This document shows, in pieces, positions 13,371-21,283 of a DNA stretch of 28,555 nucleotides. The stretch covers positions 1 through 28,555 of the forward strand of contig JBASOM010000100.1 of assembly GCA_049658265.1 (NCBI GenBank). Reading direction: 5' to 3'. This stretch comes from DTU063 sp001512695 (GTDB lineage: Bacteria; Bacillota; Thermosediminibacteria; Thermosediminibacterales; Tepidanaerobacteraceae). The notes under the pieces were generated by a model, which searched no databases, was not told the origin of the DNA, and was given only the letters and a program-made list of their open reading frames with translations. Position numbers and translations under genes: made by a program. The first letter of the stretch is position 1, and every line of letters starts with the position of its first letter.

Positions 13371-16343
13371 TCATCGCCTGTTGATTAAAGAGTTCCTCTC
13401 TTTTATTTCCCTCGCAACTTGGGGCGAGAGCTTTTGAGGTATGTGGCTGGCTTTTCCTATGTAGTAACCTTGCAAATAATCCACACCGAATTCAATCAAT
13501 ATATCCATCTCTGCTTTATTCTCAATACCTTCTGCAATAGTTTTAATCTTCCTGTCCTTGGAATACGATATTATGGTTTCCAGGAGCTTTTGCCTATTTT
13601 TATCCCTGTCAACACCGCGAATTAAGGTCTTTTCAACCTTGACAAAACTTGGAGACAGGGCTAGCAAGATGATTTCACTGTTATATCCGGCGCCAAAATC
13701 ATCCAGGGCCAGATGAATATTCCAGCGCTTGGCTATTGACTGTTTTTTCCTTATGGTCTCCTCGTTAGCCTGTTCATTTTCGGTGACTTCAATTACAATG
13801 CGATGCAAGTCTCTTTTATATTCTCGTTCAAAACGCCTTAAATCCTTGTCCGTTAACACCTGATTTGCAACGGAATTAATAAATAATCTTGCATCGCCGA
13901 AAGCTCCCCTGTGCCGCTGAAAGGCTTCCATAGCCTTAAACCACGTAATCCGTTCAATATGGTACAGTTTTGATTGGGCAGCAGCCAGTTTGATAATATC
14001 CTCGGGAGAAGTCAATGTCGGCACTTTGGGCCGCATCAACGCTTCATATGCAAATACTTTTCCTTCCCGCGCATCCACAATAGGTTCAAACACAAAATCC
14101 ACCAGTTCATTTTCAATAAAATTGTCCAGCTCTTCGTTGCCATGTAGGAGAAAATACTTGCTTTCATAGCTTTTTCTGTCGAACTCGCCGATGGTTCCCT
14201 TATCTTCACTTTTTACCTCGTACATGGCAAAATCGGAATACTTCATGAGCTCATAGTAGTTTTTCGAGTCTTCAGGGTACCAGGCTATGCCTACCGATGC
14301 CTTGATGCGCAGGTCGCCGCCATTGGGCATCCTGATCGTCGTGTTGTAGAGCTTTTTCTGTATCATTTCAACCAAGTCGTTTATTTGTCGCTTATCATCA
14401 TAGCCGTATATAAATGCATAAAACTCGTCCCCTGACATTCTCGCCACAACACCGTTGTAGATTGTCAGTTCACTTAAGACTTTTGCTGCATCCTTGATAT
14501 ACTGGTCGCCAAAATCATGGCCGTACGTATCGTTGATGTACTTTAAATTGTCTAAATCCCACATAACAAAAGCAGCTATTTTTACATTTTCCTTCCTCAG
14601 TATCCTGGTCACTTTTGCTTCAAAAGCCCGGCGATTCAACAGATGTGTCAGAGAGTCGTGGTCACGGTCATACTCAATTCTGCGCTTCTCGAGCACTTCC
14701 CTGCTGACATCCTCTATAACTCCCAGGACTTTGCCACCATGCTCTTGGATGTTAATGCGCAGCCACTTGATGACTCCTTTTCCTCTTTCATGCCGGTATA
14801 CGTCTTCCATGTCAGGTTCGGGACGCTTTTTCAAACCCTCCAGCACTTCATAAAAATATGTTGAACTGATATATCTTGCTTCTTTATTCTTGTTCTCTAT
14901 TCCCACCAGGTCAAAAAATGCAGAGGTGCAAAAAACCATGTCTTCCTTTGAGTCGTGTTCAAAGGCACCTATGGGGATCTTCATCATGCCGATAATTCTT
15001 GAAAGCTTATCCCCCGACTCAGCAACTTTACTGCTGAGGCTCTCAATTGACGATGCCAAATCATCTATTTCGGCAATGTTTGTCTTGGGGAGGACAACGG
15101 ATTTTTCCGGATTGCTGCTACTCAGATCATCCACCAATTTGATTATGGGCTTTACAAACCACATGCCGGCCAATACCGCTCCCAGCATACCGGCAATGAA
15201 TGAAAAGACAACAGATATTGTAACGTAAAGCCTTATTTGCCTTGCAGGTTTAAACAGGGTTTGCTCCTCTACAATTCCTACAAGGGCCCATCTGTCCCCT
15301 TCAAATGGGGTGTTGCTATCGTATATGTCCAGATAGTGGATGCAGCCGTACACGGCATTCTTGCTAGCTTCAGTATTGCTTATGGTATAAATGTCTTCGT
15401 ACTGTGTGCTCCCGTCTATTGCTATCTCGGTGTCATCTCCAAAAATTTTTTTGAAAATCGGTCCGCTGGAGACTATGTTTTCAAAGGCCATGTCTTCTCC
15501 AGTATTTTTGGCTAAAAGGTACGCCCCCTGCTTGTTGTCAGCAATTTCATCATAATTTAGCAACTTGCGCAAGAAATCTTGGGTCAGGTCAATCCCGATG
15601 ACACCGTAAGGATTTCCATCAGAGTCCACAAGGGGTATGGAATACGTTATTGCCTCCGCACTGTATATGTTGGGTTTGAAGGGTCTGCCCCAATATCCTA
15701 AATCGGATATTCGGCTGCTCCTGTTGTTAGCTGCTGCATTCAACGGTTTAAAATAAAAATCAGCGGAAGCATCATCTTCTAACAATGGAAAACTCGGCAT
15801 CCAGCCCATACCTAGGGCAATATCAGCCTTTCTTGCAACCGCCGAAGGGCCAACTTCCATGCTCAGATCCGAATTGTCTGCAGGATTAAACAAGGGGTCC
15901 GAATCCCTGAGGTAAACTCCGGGATATTCATTTCCACTTTCTGTTGCAAGTACAATAAAAGCACCGGTGACCATTCGCTGCCTCATCGTAAAAATCGTAT
16001 CACCGATAGTCCTCTCCAAGAATTCAAAGGCTAAAGCGGGTTCCTTTTTCAGGGTTGAAAGTTCTATATCTTTTTCCTCCAGATAAGAATTCATGGCGGA
16101 TTGGATATCCTGTTCAAAATTTGACAGGTTTGACCACCTTTGAATCATTTCATTTTCAAGGTAATCCTTCCTGCTAAGCACCGTTTGTCTCAGCAGGTCT
16201 ACCGAGTTGTTGTTTAGCTCTCTAATTGTCCCTCCGTGCCAAATATTGCCGGCAAACAATGAAGTTTGGACTAATATCACCAGCAACATGGATAGCAGCA
16301 ATCGAACAATTATGGAATTGCCCTTTATCTTTCTCATATTCAT
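13371..16343 (-). CDS. Cache-HAMP-PAS-GGDEF-EAL membrane receptor
   Basis: 990 residues from ATG 16343. An earlier in-frame GTG overlaps the AGGTGGGG ribosome site and is rejected. TM1 (about 11-32), a large extracytoplasmic double-Cache-like sensor (about 40-360, with PF.PNIYSAEAITYSIPLVDSDGNPYGVIGIDL-type strands), TM2 (about 372-397), HAMP (395-445) and PAS (450-550) are followed by GGDEF (552-720, motif SGDEF 637-641, no RxxD inhibitory site) and EAL (735-980). In the EAL domain E767-A-L, an INSVANQ block, IEVTENE, DDFGAG at 881-886, AEGIE and QGYYIG are present, so phosphodiesterase activity looks plausible; the usual KID is KVE. Both synthesis and breakdown of c-di-GMP are possible. It starts 18 bases after the solute-binding lipoprotein gene, its likely ligand partner. 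Confidence 0.93.
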   Translation of the reverse strand: MNMRKIKGNSIIVRLLLSMLLVILVQTSLFAGNIWHGGTIRELNNNSVDLLRQTVLSRKDYLENEMIQRWSNLSNFEQDIQSAMNSYLEEKDIELSTLKKEPALAFEFLERTIGDTIFTMRQRMVTGAFIVLATESGNEYPGVYLRDSDPLFNPADNSDLSMEVGPSAVARKADIALGMGWMPSFPLLEDDASADFYFKPLNAAANNRSSRISDLGYWGRPFKPNIYSAEAITYSIPLVDSDGNPYGVIGIDLTQDFLRKLLNYDEIADNKQGAYLLAKNTGEDMAFENIVSSGPIFKKIFGDDTEIAIDGSTQYEDIYTISNTEASKNAVYGCIHYLDIYDSNTPFEGDRWALVGIVEEQTLFKPARQIRLYVTISVVFSFIAGMLGAVLAGMWFVKPIIKLVDDLSSSNPEKSVVLPKTNIAEIDDLASSIESLSSKVAESGDKLSRIIGMMKIPIGAFEHDSKEDMVFCTSAFFDLVGIENKNKEARYISSTYFYEVLEGLKKRPEPDMEDVYRHERGKGVIKWLRINIQEHGGKVLGVIEDVSREVLEKRRIEYDRDHDSLTHLLNRRAFEAKVTRILRKENVKIAAFVMWDLDNLKYINDTYGHDFGDQYIKDAAKVLSELTIYNGVVARMSGDEFYAFIYGYDDKRQINDLVEMIQKKLYNTTIRMPNGGDLRIKASVGIAWYPEDSKNYYELMKYSDFAMYEVKSEDKGTIGEFDRKSYESKYFLLHGNEELDNFIENELVDFVFEPIVDAREGKVFAYEALMRPKVPTLTSPEDIIKLAAAQSKLYHIERITWFKAMEAFQRHRGAFGDARLFINSVANQVLTDKDLRRFEREYKRDLHRIVIEVTENEQANEETIRKKQSIAKRWNIHLALDDFGAGYNSEIILLALSPSFVKVEKTLIRGVDRDKNRQKLLETIISYSKDRKIKTIAEGIENKAEMDILIEFGVDYLQGYYIGKASHIPQKLSPQVAREIKERNSLINRR

Positions 16344-16361
16344 ATACTGTTGCCCCACCTT

Positions 16362-17840
16362 TTAACTGCCGCCATTTATTGCGGTCCATAAGCTCTCTCT
16401 TAAACCCCTTAGCCACTCCTGGAAGTTTTCCTCCGTAGCTACCTCTTTCACCGCTTCCTCCCTGGTATTTCCTTTTTCAAGCAGCTCCATGACCTTCTCC
16501 CTGTCTGCCTTTGATTTATCTATAAGCGCCTTTGACAAAACCTCTCTGGCATTCGTACCGTTTTCAAAGGGGTCGTTAGTGTAAAGCTCGTAGCTCTCAA
16601 GCTGCTCCATCAGCACCGGCAGTGAGGATTCCATCTTTTCTGTTACCCTGTTGTCTTTTGCATCGGCCAAAAATTTTTGGATAACTCTTATGTCATTGGC
16701 TTCTTTTTTCACCGGCAGATAACCGGATTCCAGGGAGAATCTGATGTTCCTGTCTATGTCGGTGAACCATTTCAGAAACTCCACCGCAGCACGCTCTCTT
16801 AGCTTATCAGACTTGACCACGACCATGCCGGCTCCCTGCTGGACCGCAAAGGGAGCTGTGTTTTCAAAGTTGGGAAGAGGAAGCACCAATGATTCAATGG
16901 GATATTCTTCCCTGTCATCAATTATTACGGTGTCAGGAAAGTAGGGAATTGCTGAAGTGGAGCATACTAGGGCTATTATCTCTCCGGTCTTGGCATCATC
17001 GGAGCGGAATCTGCCGACCGCCGTATAGTATCCGCTTATATAAGGTATGTAGAAATTGTCCCAGAGCCGCCTCATAATTCCTTCATCAACATGAATAGAT
17101 ACCTGTCCACTTTCCACGCTGAAAATTTCTTGCCCTAACTGTTTTGAACCTACGATGATATAATTTGCCATGGCATCCCGGCCGAAAAAGGCCTTTCCGT
17201 CATTGGGCACAGCTGTCAAACTGTCCGTCCACTCGTAGTATTTTTCAGCGGCTTTAGCCAAGCCTTCCCAGGTCCTAAGCTCTTCCAAGCTTGCTCCCGT
17301 GGCATTTGCGAATTTGTCCCAATCGGTTTTGTTTAGCATCAGGACTTCAGTGGCCTTGGCAGTGGGAAATATCTTGATTCCGTTGCCATCGCCGAAGCAC
17401 CCCTCCCGGATGTACGAGTCCACGTACTCATCGATTTCTTCGGGGCTAAGGTACTCGCTTATATCAGCCACATGGCCCAATTGGTCAATTTGATATGCAT
17501 TGTCAGCATATGCAGCAAATATGTCCGGCATGGGCTCCGCCCCAATTTTTTTGGTAACAGACTCCATTACCTTTCTCTGCAAGGCATCTACATTGCCCTG
17601 GCTAAAAGCCTCCACTATTATGCCCTTCTCCGCACCCAAGGTCTCGTTAAATTCCATAACCAGTGCATCAAAAGCCGTCTTCTGAAGCCCGTTATAGTGG
17701 TGCCATATCTCGATTGAAATGGGGTTTTCAGGGTCCAAGCCATCTTTGTCTGCTTTTGAGCAAGCTGTCAAAGAAAAGCTTATGCACATGCACAAAATCA
17801 ATAGACTGATAAGCCGTCGACACTTTTTTACACCTTTCAT
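16362..17840 (-). CDS. Extracellular solute-binding lipoprotein (ABC family 1 type)
   Basis: 492 residues, ATG with TGAGGTA upstream. A lipoprotein signal ends in SLTAC (Cys27). The rest has the fold pattern of family-1 solute-binding proteins: IEIWHHYNG near the mature N-terminus, a PDIFAAYADNAYQI segment, PFAVQQGAGMVVVKSD and EFLKWFTD..RN..FSLESGYLPV. The C-terminal 80 residues are charged and helical. These proteins bind sugars, oligosaccharides or other small molecules on the outer face of the membrane. No permease or ATPase gene is next to it; the following gene, 18 bases away, is a Cache-GGDEF-EAL receptor. The pair probably works in sensing instead of, or besides, uptake. Confidence 0.9.
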   Translation of the reverse strand: MKGVKKCRRLISLLILCMCISFSLTACSKADKDGLDPENPISIEIWHHYNGLQKTAFDALVMEFNETLGAEKGIIVEAFSQGNVDALQRKVMESVTKKIGAEPMPDIFAAYADNAYQIDQLGHVADISEYLSPEEIDEYVDSYIREGCFGDGNGIKIFPTAKATEVLMLNKTDWDKFANATGASLEELRTWEGLAKAAEKYYEWTDSLTAVPNDGKAFFGRDAMANYIIVGSKQLGQEIFSVESGQVSIHVDEGIMRRLWDNFYIPYISGYYTAVGRFRSDDAKTGEIIALVCSTSAIPYFPDTVIIDDREEYPIESLVLPLPNFENTAPFAVQQGAGMVVVKSDKLRERAAVEFLKWFTDIDRNIRFSLESGYLPVKKEANDIRVIQKFLADAKDNRVTEKMESSLPVLMEQLESYELYTNDPFENGTNAREVLSKALIDKSKADREKVMELLEKGNTREEAVKEVATEENFQEWLRGLRESLWTAINGGS

Positions 17841-17981
17841 GTAATTACCTCATATTCCAACAATTTTTTTAATTAAAATAGTTTACATTAATAATATCAT
17901 TATTGGCCAAGTCTGGCAATCTGAATCGTTCGGAATAATTCCCTCGTAGGGGTAAAACTCCTTTGGAATTTGCTTGTACAA

Positions 17982-18021
17982 GAAAAATGTCGCAAAACTA
18001 CTATTAAGCAGTCTTGCGACA
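17982..18021 (-). terminator. Intrinsic terminator of ddh
   Basis: On the minus strand a stem of about 15 bp (8 perfect pairs TGTCGCAA/TTGCGACA at 18014-18021 and 17988-17995, continued by pairs with two G-U) closes on TAAT and is followed by TTTTTCT. It lies directly after the ddh stop. Confidence 0.85.
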
Positions 18022-18028
18022 CTCGGCT

Positions 18029-18937
18029 TTATATCAAGCGATGCAGCAATTGCACCCTGTCTCCATGTAAAAAGTCTATGATAGGTATTTCAAGCAGGGT
18101 ATAGCAGCCGGGTCTTTGCCTTAAGCTGGCCCTAGCGGCAGCCACCATGATTTGGCCGGCTGCTGCGGGATTGCAAATTGACATGATGAACTCAATTCGC
18201 TGGTTATGGGTGGTGCCGGATACACCCTTCCTTTGAATGTGCACTCCGTGTCCTTTGTCAATTAGGCTTTTGACATCATCTACTTTGTACACATGGGTTT
18301 CATCGTGGATGAAATAGGGGTCTGTTTTTACAGCTTCCGCGATTTTATCAAAATCATATCCTTCTTTTACCTGCACATATACCAGACGCTTGTGTAAGCC
18401 GTGGCCCTGGGGAATGGTCATGGAAAGGGCATCCTCTACTCCTTCAATCGCCTTGACCACTACGGTATGCCCTAAGCTCATGCCCGGCCCGAAATTGGTA
18501 TAAGTGAGGCCCCTAGGGGCAACTACCTCTACCAAAGCCCTTACAATGGAATCCGACCCCGGATCCCAGCCCGCGGAGATAACTGCTACGGAATCGTGAG
18601 CTTTGGCTGCCTCGTCGAGTTTTTCCCTCAAGCTGATGACGTCATCGCCGTGAATATCAAAGCTGTCAACGGTGTTAATGCCCATTTCCAGAAAGCGGGG
18701 TGCGACTTCAGCAATGGAGCGACTGGGTATGCTGAGCACTGCCACATCAACCTTTCCCAGTTCCCTAACATCGGTGGTTACCGGAACATCCCCCACAATC
18801 TTTTTTGTGGCCTGGATTTTCTTAGGGTTCCTAATGACTATTCCCGCCGTTTCCATATCCGGGCTCTCCTCAATTGCATGAAAAACTTCTCTGCCCACAT
18901 TACCAAAACCCACTACTGCAATCCTGTATTTTGACAT
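18029..18937 (-). CDS. ddh: meso-Diaminopimelate D-dehydrogenase (lysine/cell wall biosynthesis)
   Basis: 302 residues. It forms meso-diaminopimelate directly from tetrahydrodipicolinate, ammonia and NADPH, one step to the peptidoglycan cross-link residue and lysine. The N-terminal Rossmann motif is VVGFGNVGREV (about 8-18). Conserved blocks follow: VDSFDIHGD, AGWDPGSDS, FGPGMSLGHTVVVKAI, THNQRIEF and AAARASLRQRPG.YTL. Its length and motifs resemble the shorter Symbiobacterium-type enzyme more than the 320-residue Corynebacterium one. ATG start with GGAGGAGG upstream. It stands alone between a terminator and a lysine riboswitch with an attenuator, so lysine should shut it down. The riboswitch independently supports the assignment. 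Confidence 0.95.
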   Translation of the reverse strand: MSKYRIAVVGFGNVGREVFHAIEESPDMETAGIVIRNPKKIQATKKIVGDVPVTTDVRELGKVDVAVLSIPSRSIAEVAPRFLEMGINTVDSFDIHGDDVISLREKLDEAAKAHDSVAVISAGWDPGSDSIVRALVEVVAPRGLTYTNFGPGMSLGHTVVVKAIEGVEDALSMTIPQGHGLHKRLVYVQVKEGYDFDKIAEAVKTDPYFIHDETHVYKVDDVKSLIDKGHGVHIQRKGVSGTTHNQRIEFIMSICNPAAAGQIMVAAARASLRQRPGCYTLLEIPIIDFLHGDRVQLLHRLI

Positions 18938-18964
18938 GTTTAACCTCCTCCTGCTATTTACAAT

Positions 18965-19015
18965 AAAAAAACAATCGGGCTATTTGCCGATTGTCGTTAA
19001 AGCCATTGGCAAATA
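18965..19015 (-). promoter_or_regulatory. Expression platform of the lysine riboswitch: terminator and antiterminator
   Basis: Minus strand. A terminator hairpin pairs ACAATCGG (18987-18994) with CCGATTGT (18971-18978), followed by seven T, just before the ddh ribosome site. An alternative stem pairs TATTTGCC (19008-19015) with GGCAAATA (18981-18988), which overlaps the terminator arm by two bases and fills its loop; the two cannot form together. This is a classic transcription-attenuation layout: lysine bound means terminator, no lysine means read-through. Confidence 0.85.
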
Positions 19016-19024
19016 CCTCTCTCC

Positions 19025-19194
19025 TGAAGTAGCTCTCCACCGGATTGTCCGGTGACAGTCCTATACCTATTCGATATAGGCCCAGCATGATCTTTGGGAG
19101 AAACCATGCTTCGGCGGTGACCCCTTTTAGCGTGCTTAATCGGCTGCCCAAGCCTCCGCAAGCCTACTCTTGATACACCGCGCCTCTACCCCAA
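19025..19194 (-). promoter_or_regulatory. Lysine riboswitch (L-box) aptamer upstream of ddh
   Basis: About 170 nt on the minus strand. The 5' arm GGGGTAGAGGCGC and the 3' arm GGAGAGCTACTTC close helix P1 (about 19186-19194 with 19025-19032). Conserved L-box elements lie between them: AAGAGTA, the GGAGG stretch, AAAAGGGGTCACCGCCGAAG and the GCATG...CATGC hairpin, and a late GGACAATCC-type arm. The order, spacing and total size fit the family, and the gene controlled makes a lysine precursor. Open frames crossing this stretch are not genes. Confidence 0.9.
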
Positions 19195-19229
19195 CTCGTT
19201 TAGAGATGAGGTATGTATTCATTTTTTAA

Positions 19230-19258
19230 AAAATATCACAAATCAATTACTTTGTCAA
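19230..19258 (-). promoter_or_regulatory. Sigma-A promoter of the riboswitch-ddh transcript
   Basis: Minus strand: TTGACA (19253-19258), exact 17-bp spacer, TATTTT (19230-19235), placing transcription start about 30 bases before the aptamer. Confidence 0.75.
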
Positions 19259-19312
19259 TTATTTTTGTCTGCAGCATTTTTTGTGAAACTCTATTTGAAA
19301 ATACTAATTTTA

Positions 19313-19321
19313 TGGTATAAT
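19313..19321 (+). promoter_or_regulatory. Extended -10 promoter for ccdA-resA
   Basis: TGGTATAAT at 19313-19321 is a TG-extended perfect -10; the -35 region (TTTGAA/TTGAAA around 19294-19300) is poor. It lies 50 bases before the ccdA start and diverges from the ddh promoter. Confidence 0.6.
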
Positions 19322-19370
19322 ATGATTAAAATTTGTTCTATTCGGCAAATCTTATTCTGGAGGGGTCTTG

Positions 19371-20033
19371 ATGGGTATTAATCAGGTGAGTTTAGGTGCC
19401 TCGTTTTTAGCTGGATTGCTGGCCTTTTTTTCGCCATGCGTACTTCCGCTTTTGCCCGTTTACCTAGGCATTTTGGTCGGTAGCGATATTTCGGGTAGCG
19501 AAAATCGCAGCTTAATATTCAATACATTTTCCTTCATTCTGGGTTTTTCCACCGTATTTGCAATTTTAGGCATTTCGGTGACGGCAATCAGTCAATACCT
19601 GGTTTTTAACCGTCAGGTAATTGTAAAGGTTGCAGGAATCCTGGTAATCGCCTTAGGGATGTTTTTGTTAGGGATTTTCAACCTGCCATTTCTCTTAAAG
19701 GAACAGCGAAAACACATCCAGCCCAAGACAATTAATCCTTTTTCGGCCTTTGCTCTGGGCTGTGCCTTTGCATTTGGTTGGACTCCTTGCATCGGCCCGG
19801 TCCTATCCTCGGTGCTTTTGATGGCCGGAAGCAGCCAGAATATCAAGTACAGCTTTATGATGCTCATGGTCTTTTCCTTCGGCCTTGCTCTGCCCTTCTT
19901 TATTGTATCCTTAGCCGCTGACCGGGTCAAAGACATATTGATGAAAACCAAAAAGATTGCTATATATTCACAAAAGCTGGCAGGTTCGCTGCTGATAGTA
20001 ATGGGAGTATTATTATACCTCAATAGAATATAA
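19371..20033 (+). CDS. ccdA: CcdA-type thiol-disulfide transmembrane transporter
   Basis: 220 residues from ATG 19371, with GGAGGGG at 19359-19365. It is a six-helix membrane protein of the CcdA/DsbD-core family, which passes reducing equivalents from cytoplasmic thioredoxin to extracytoplasmic thiol-disulfide proteins. Both family cysteine motifs are present: FFSPCVLPLLPVY (Cys23) and GWTPCIGPVLSSVL (Cys140), each in a proline-rich membrane helix. The next gene, 36 bases downstream, encodes a lipid-anchored ResA/TlpA-like thioredoxin, its expected partner. No cytochrome c maturation genes are in view, so the pair may maintain other exported thiols, or act in sporulation as CcdA/StoA do in Bacillus. 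Confidence 0.92.
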   Translation: MGINQVSLGASFLAGLLAFFSPCVLPLLPVYLGILVGSDISGSENRSLIFNTFSFILGFSTVFAILGISVTAISQYLVFNRQVIVKVAGILVIALGMFLLGIFNLPFLLKEQRKHIQPKTINPFSAFALGCAFAFGWTPCIGPVLSSVLLMAGSSQNIKYSFMMLMVFSFGLALPFFIVSLAADRVKDILMKTKKIAIYSQKLAGSLLIVMGVLLYLNRI

Positions 20034-20069
20034 TTAATCAAACTATGGGAAAGGAAAGGAGATGATGTC

Positions 20070-20639
20070 TTGATTTTCAGATATAAAGCTCTCCCGGCAT
20101 TGATTTATTTAGCAGTACTGCTGATATTTGCCTTATTGCTATCTGCTTGTGGTACCGCTGAATCCCAAGCGGAATCCAACAATGGAAGCGAAAACGAAAG
20201 TGAAATCAAAATAGGACCGTTGCCGGGGTACCTGGCGCCTGATTTTGAATTGGAAGACCTGACGGGACAGAAAGTAAGGCTTTCCAGTCTTCGCGGTGAA
20301 ATCCTCGTGATTAACTTTTGGTCTACATCATGCAGATACTGCCTGCAAATACTGCCTGATTTTGATGAGTTCAATCGCTCGAAGGCGGAAGATGTAGCGG
20401 TTTTAATGGTCAACCTGGACGTAAATAATGATAGATTGCCCCTATATATAGAAAATCAAGGATTCACTTTCACCGTGCTAAAAGACGAGAGGGGAGAAGC
20501 AGCTAGAAGTTACTTGATTTACGGAATGCCCACTACTATTTTTGTAGATAAGGACGGCATAGTATCAATGCGGCTTGAAGGCCCCCTCAACAAGAGCCAT
20601 CTTGACAGCATTGTCGAACAAATAAGGCAAAAGTCTTAA
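20070..20639 (+). CDS. ResA/TlpA-like thioredoxin-fold lipoprotein
   Basis: 189 residues, TTG start with AAAGGAG upstream. A lipoprotein signal ends LLSAC (Cys27), followed by an Asn/Glu/Ser-rich linker (28-48) and an AhpC-TSA/Redoxin-type thioredoxin fold (about 55-187). The active site is S-C88-R-Y-C91, with the cis-proline loop YGMPTTIFVD (Pro154). APDFELEDLTGQKVRLSSLRG is the usual TlpA/ResA entrance. It would act on the outer face of the membrane as a disulfide reductase kept reduced by the CcdA protein encoded just upstream. ResA or StoA function cannot be told apart from sequence alone. Confidence 0.92.
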   Translation: MIFRYKALPALIYLAVLLIFALLLSACGTAESQAESNNGSENESEIKIGPLPGYLAPDFELEDLTGQKVRLSSLRGEILVINFWSTSCRYCLQILPDFDEFNRSKAEDVAVLMVNLDVNNDRLPLYIENQGFTFTVLKDERGEAARSYLIYGMPTTIFVDKDGIVSMRLEGPLNKSHLDSIVEQIRQKS

Positions 20640-20671
20640 ATATCATAGGTAGTTAAAGGCTCCCTCCACTG

Positions 20672-20707
20672 TTAAAGGCGGCTGCATTGAGTGCAACCGC
20701 CTTTTTA
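20672..20707. terminator. Terminator between converging resA-like and PK-domain genes
   Basis: AAAGGCGG (20674-20681) pairs with CCGCCTTT (20697-20704), with inner GCA/TGC pairs, followed by TTAA. The run CCGCCTTTTTAA gives plus-strand termination; TTTAAC on the minus strand allows reverse use. Confidence 0.8.
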
Positions 20708-20716
20708 ACATAAAAA

Positions 20717-21268
20717 TTATTTATTTGCAGGCTTGCAGAGGATTTCGGAAATCCATGTATCAAAGATATTTGCTGCATGAGCCGGCTTTATGATTATCGC
20801 CGTATCCGCACCCTCACCGGTGCCGCCTACAGCAATTACTTCTTCACCGTACGGAATTAGGCCTGCATCGAGGGCCATGACCGATATTTCAACACACACC
20901 TTTACGCCCTGGCCCATCATTCTCAGAGTATTGGCCATGAGCTCCACAGGATATATTCCGCCAAATTTATTGCTTATGCCGCGTTCGGCCCCTGACAGCA
21001 CATGCGTTGTTGTAAGCACCTTCACCCCGGATTCTGCAAGCTCACGCCTTATTTCCCCAGGCATTTCTATCTCTCCGGGCTTTTCAAAACCTGCCACGTG
21101 AGTTACACAGACAAGGTCTACCCCGAGATTTGCTTCTTTAAACAACTTGGCAGTATAACCCTCGGTGGATGCCACTACCACACGTTTGATACCCCGTTCA
21201 CTGACAGCCTGTTTTACGATTTCGAGAGTCTTTTCGGTATTATGCTTCCCAGCCTTTTCAAAGTACAT
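20717..21268 (-). CDS. Stand-alone pyruvate kinase alpha/beta (C-terminal) domain protein
   Basis: 183 residues, ATG with GAGGAGG upstream. The whole chain corresponds to the C-terminal allosteric domain of pyruvate kinase (PK_C): NTEKTLEIVKQAVSERGIKRVVVASTEGYTA is distributed over 9-40, then V.VTHVAGF and GGTGEGADTAIIIKPA near the end. No catalytic barrel is encoded nearby, so it has no kinase activity. Proteins of this kind are usually annotated as conserved hypothetical. It follows deoC after 15 bases in the same direction and is certainly co-transcribed, which suggests a role linked to deoxyribose-phosphate or triose metabolism, for instance phosphorylated-ligand sensing. That role is inference. 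Confidence 0.8.
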   Translation of the reverse strand: MYFEKAGKHNTEKTLEIVKQAVSERGIKRVVVASTEGYTAKLFKEANLGVDLVCVTHVAGFEKPGEIEMPGEIRRELAESGVKVLTTTHVLSGAERGISNKFGGIYPVELMANTLRMMGQGVKVCVEISVMALDAGLIPYGEEVIAVGGTGEGADTAIIIKPAHAANIFDTWISEILCKPANK

Positions 21269-21283
21269 GAATGCAAAACCTCC

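Noticed and set aside
18954..19151. 65-residue reverse frame upstream of ddh
   Set aside because: It lies across the lysine riboswitch and its terminator and has no protein similarity I recognise.
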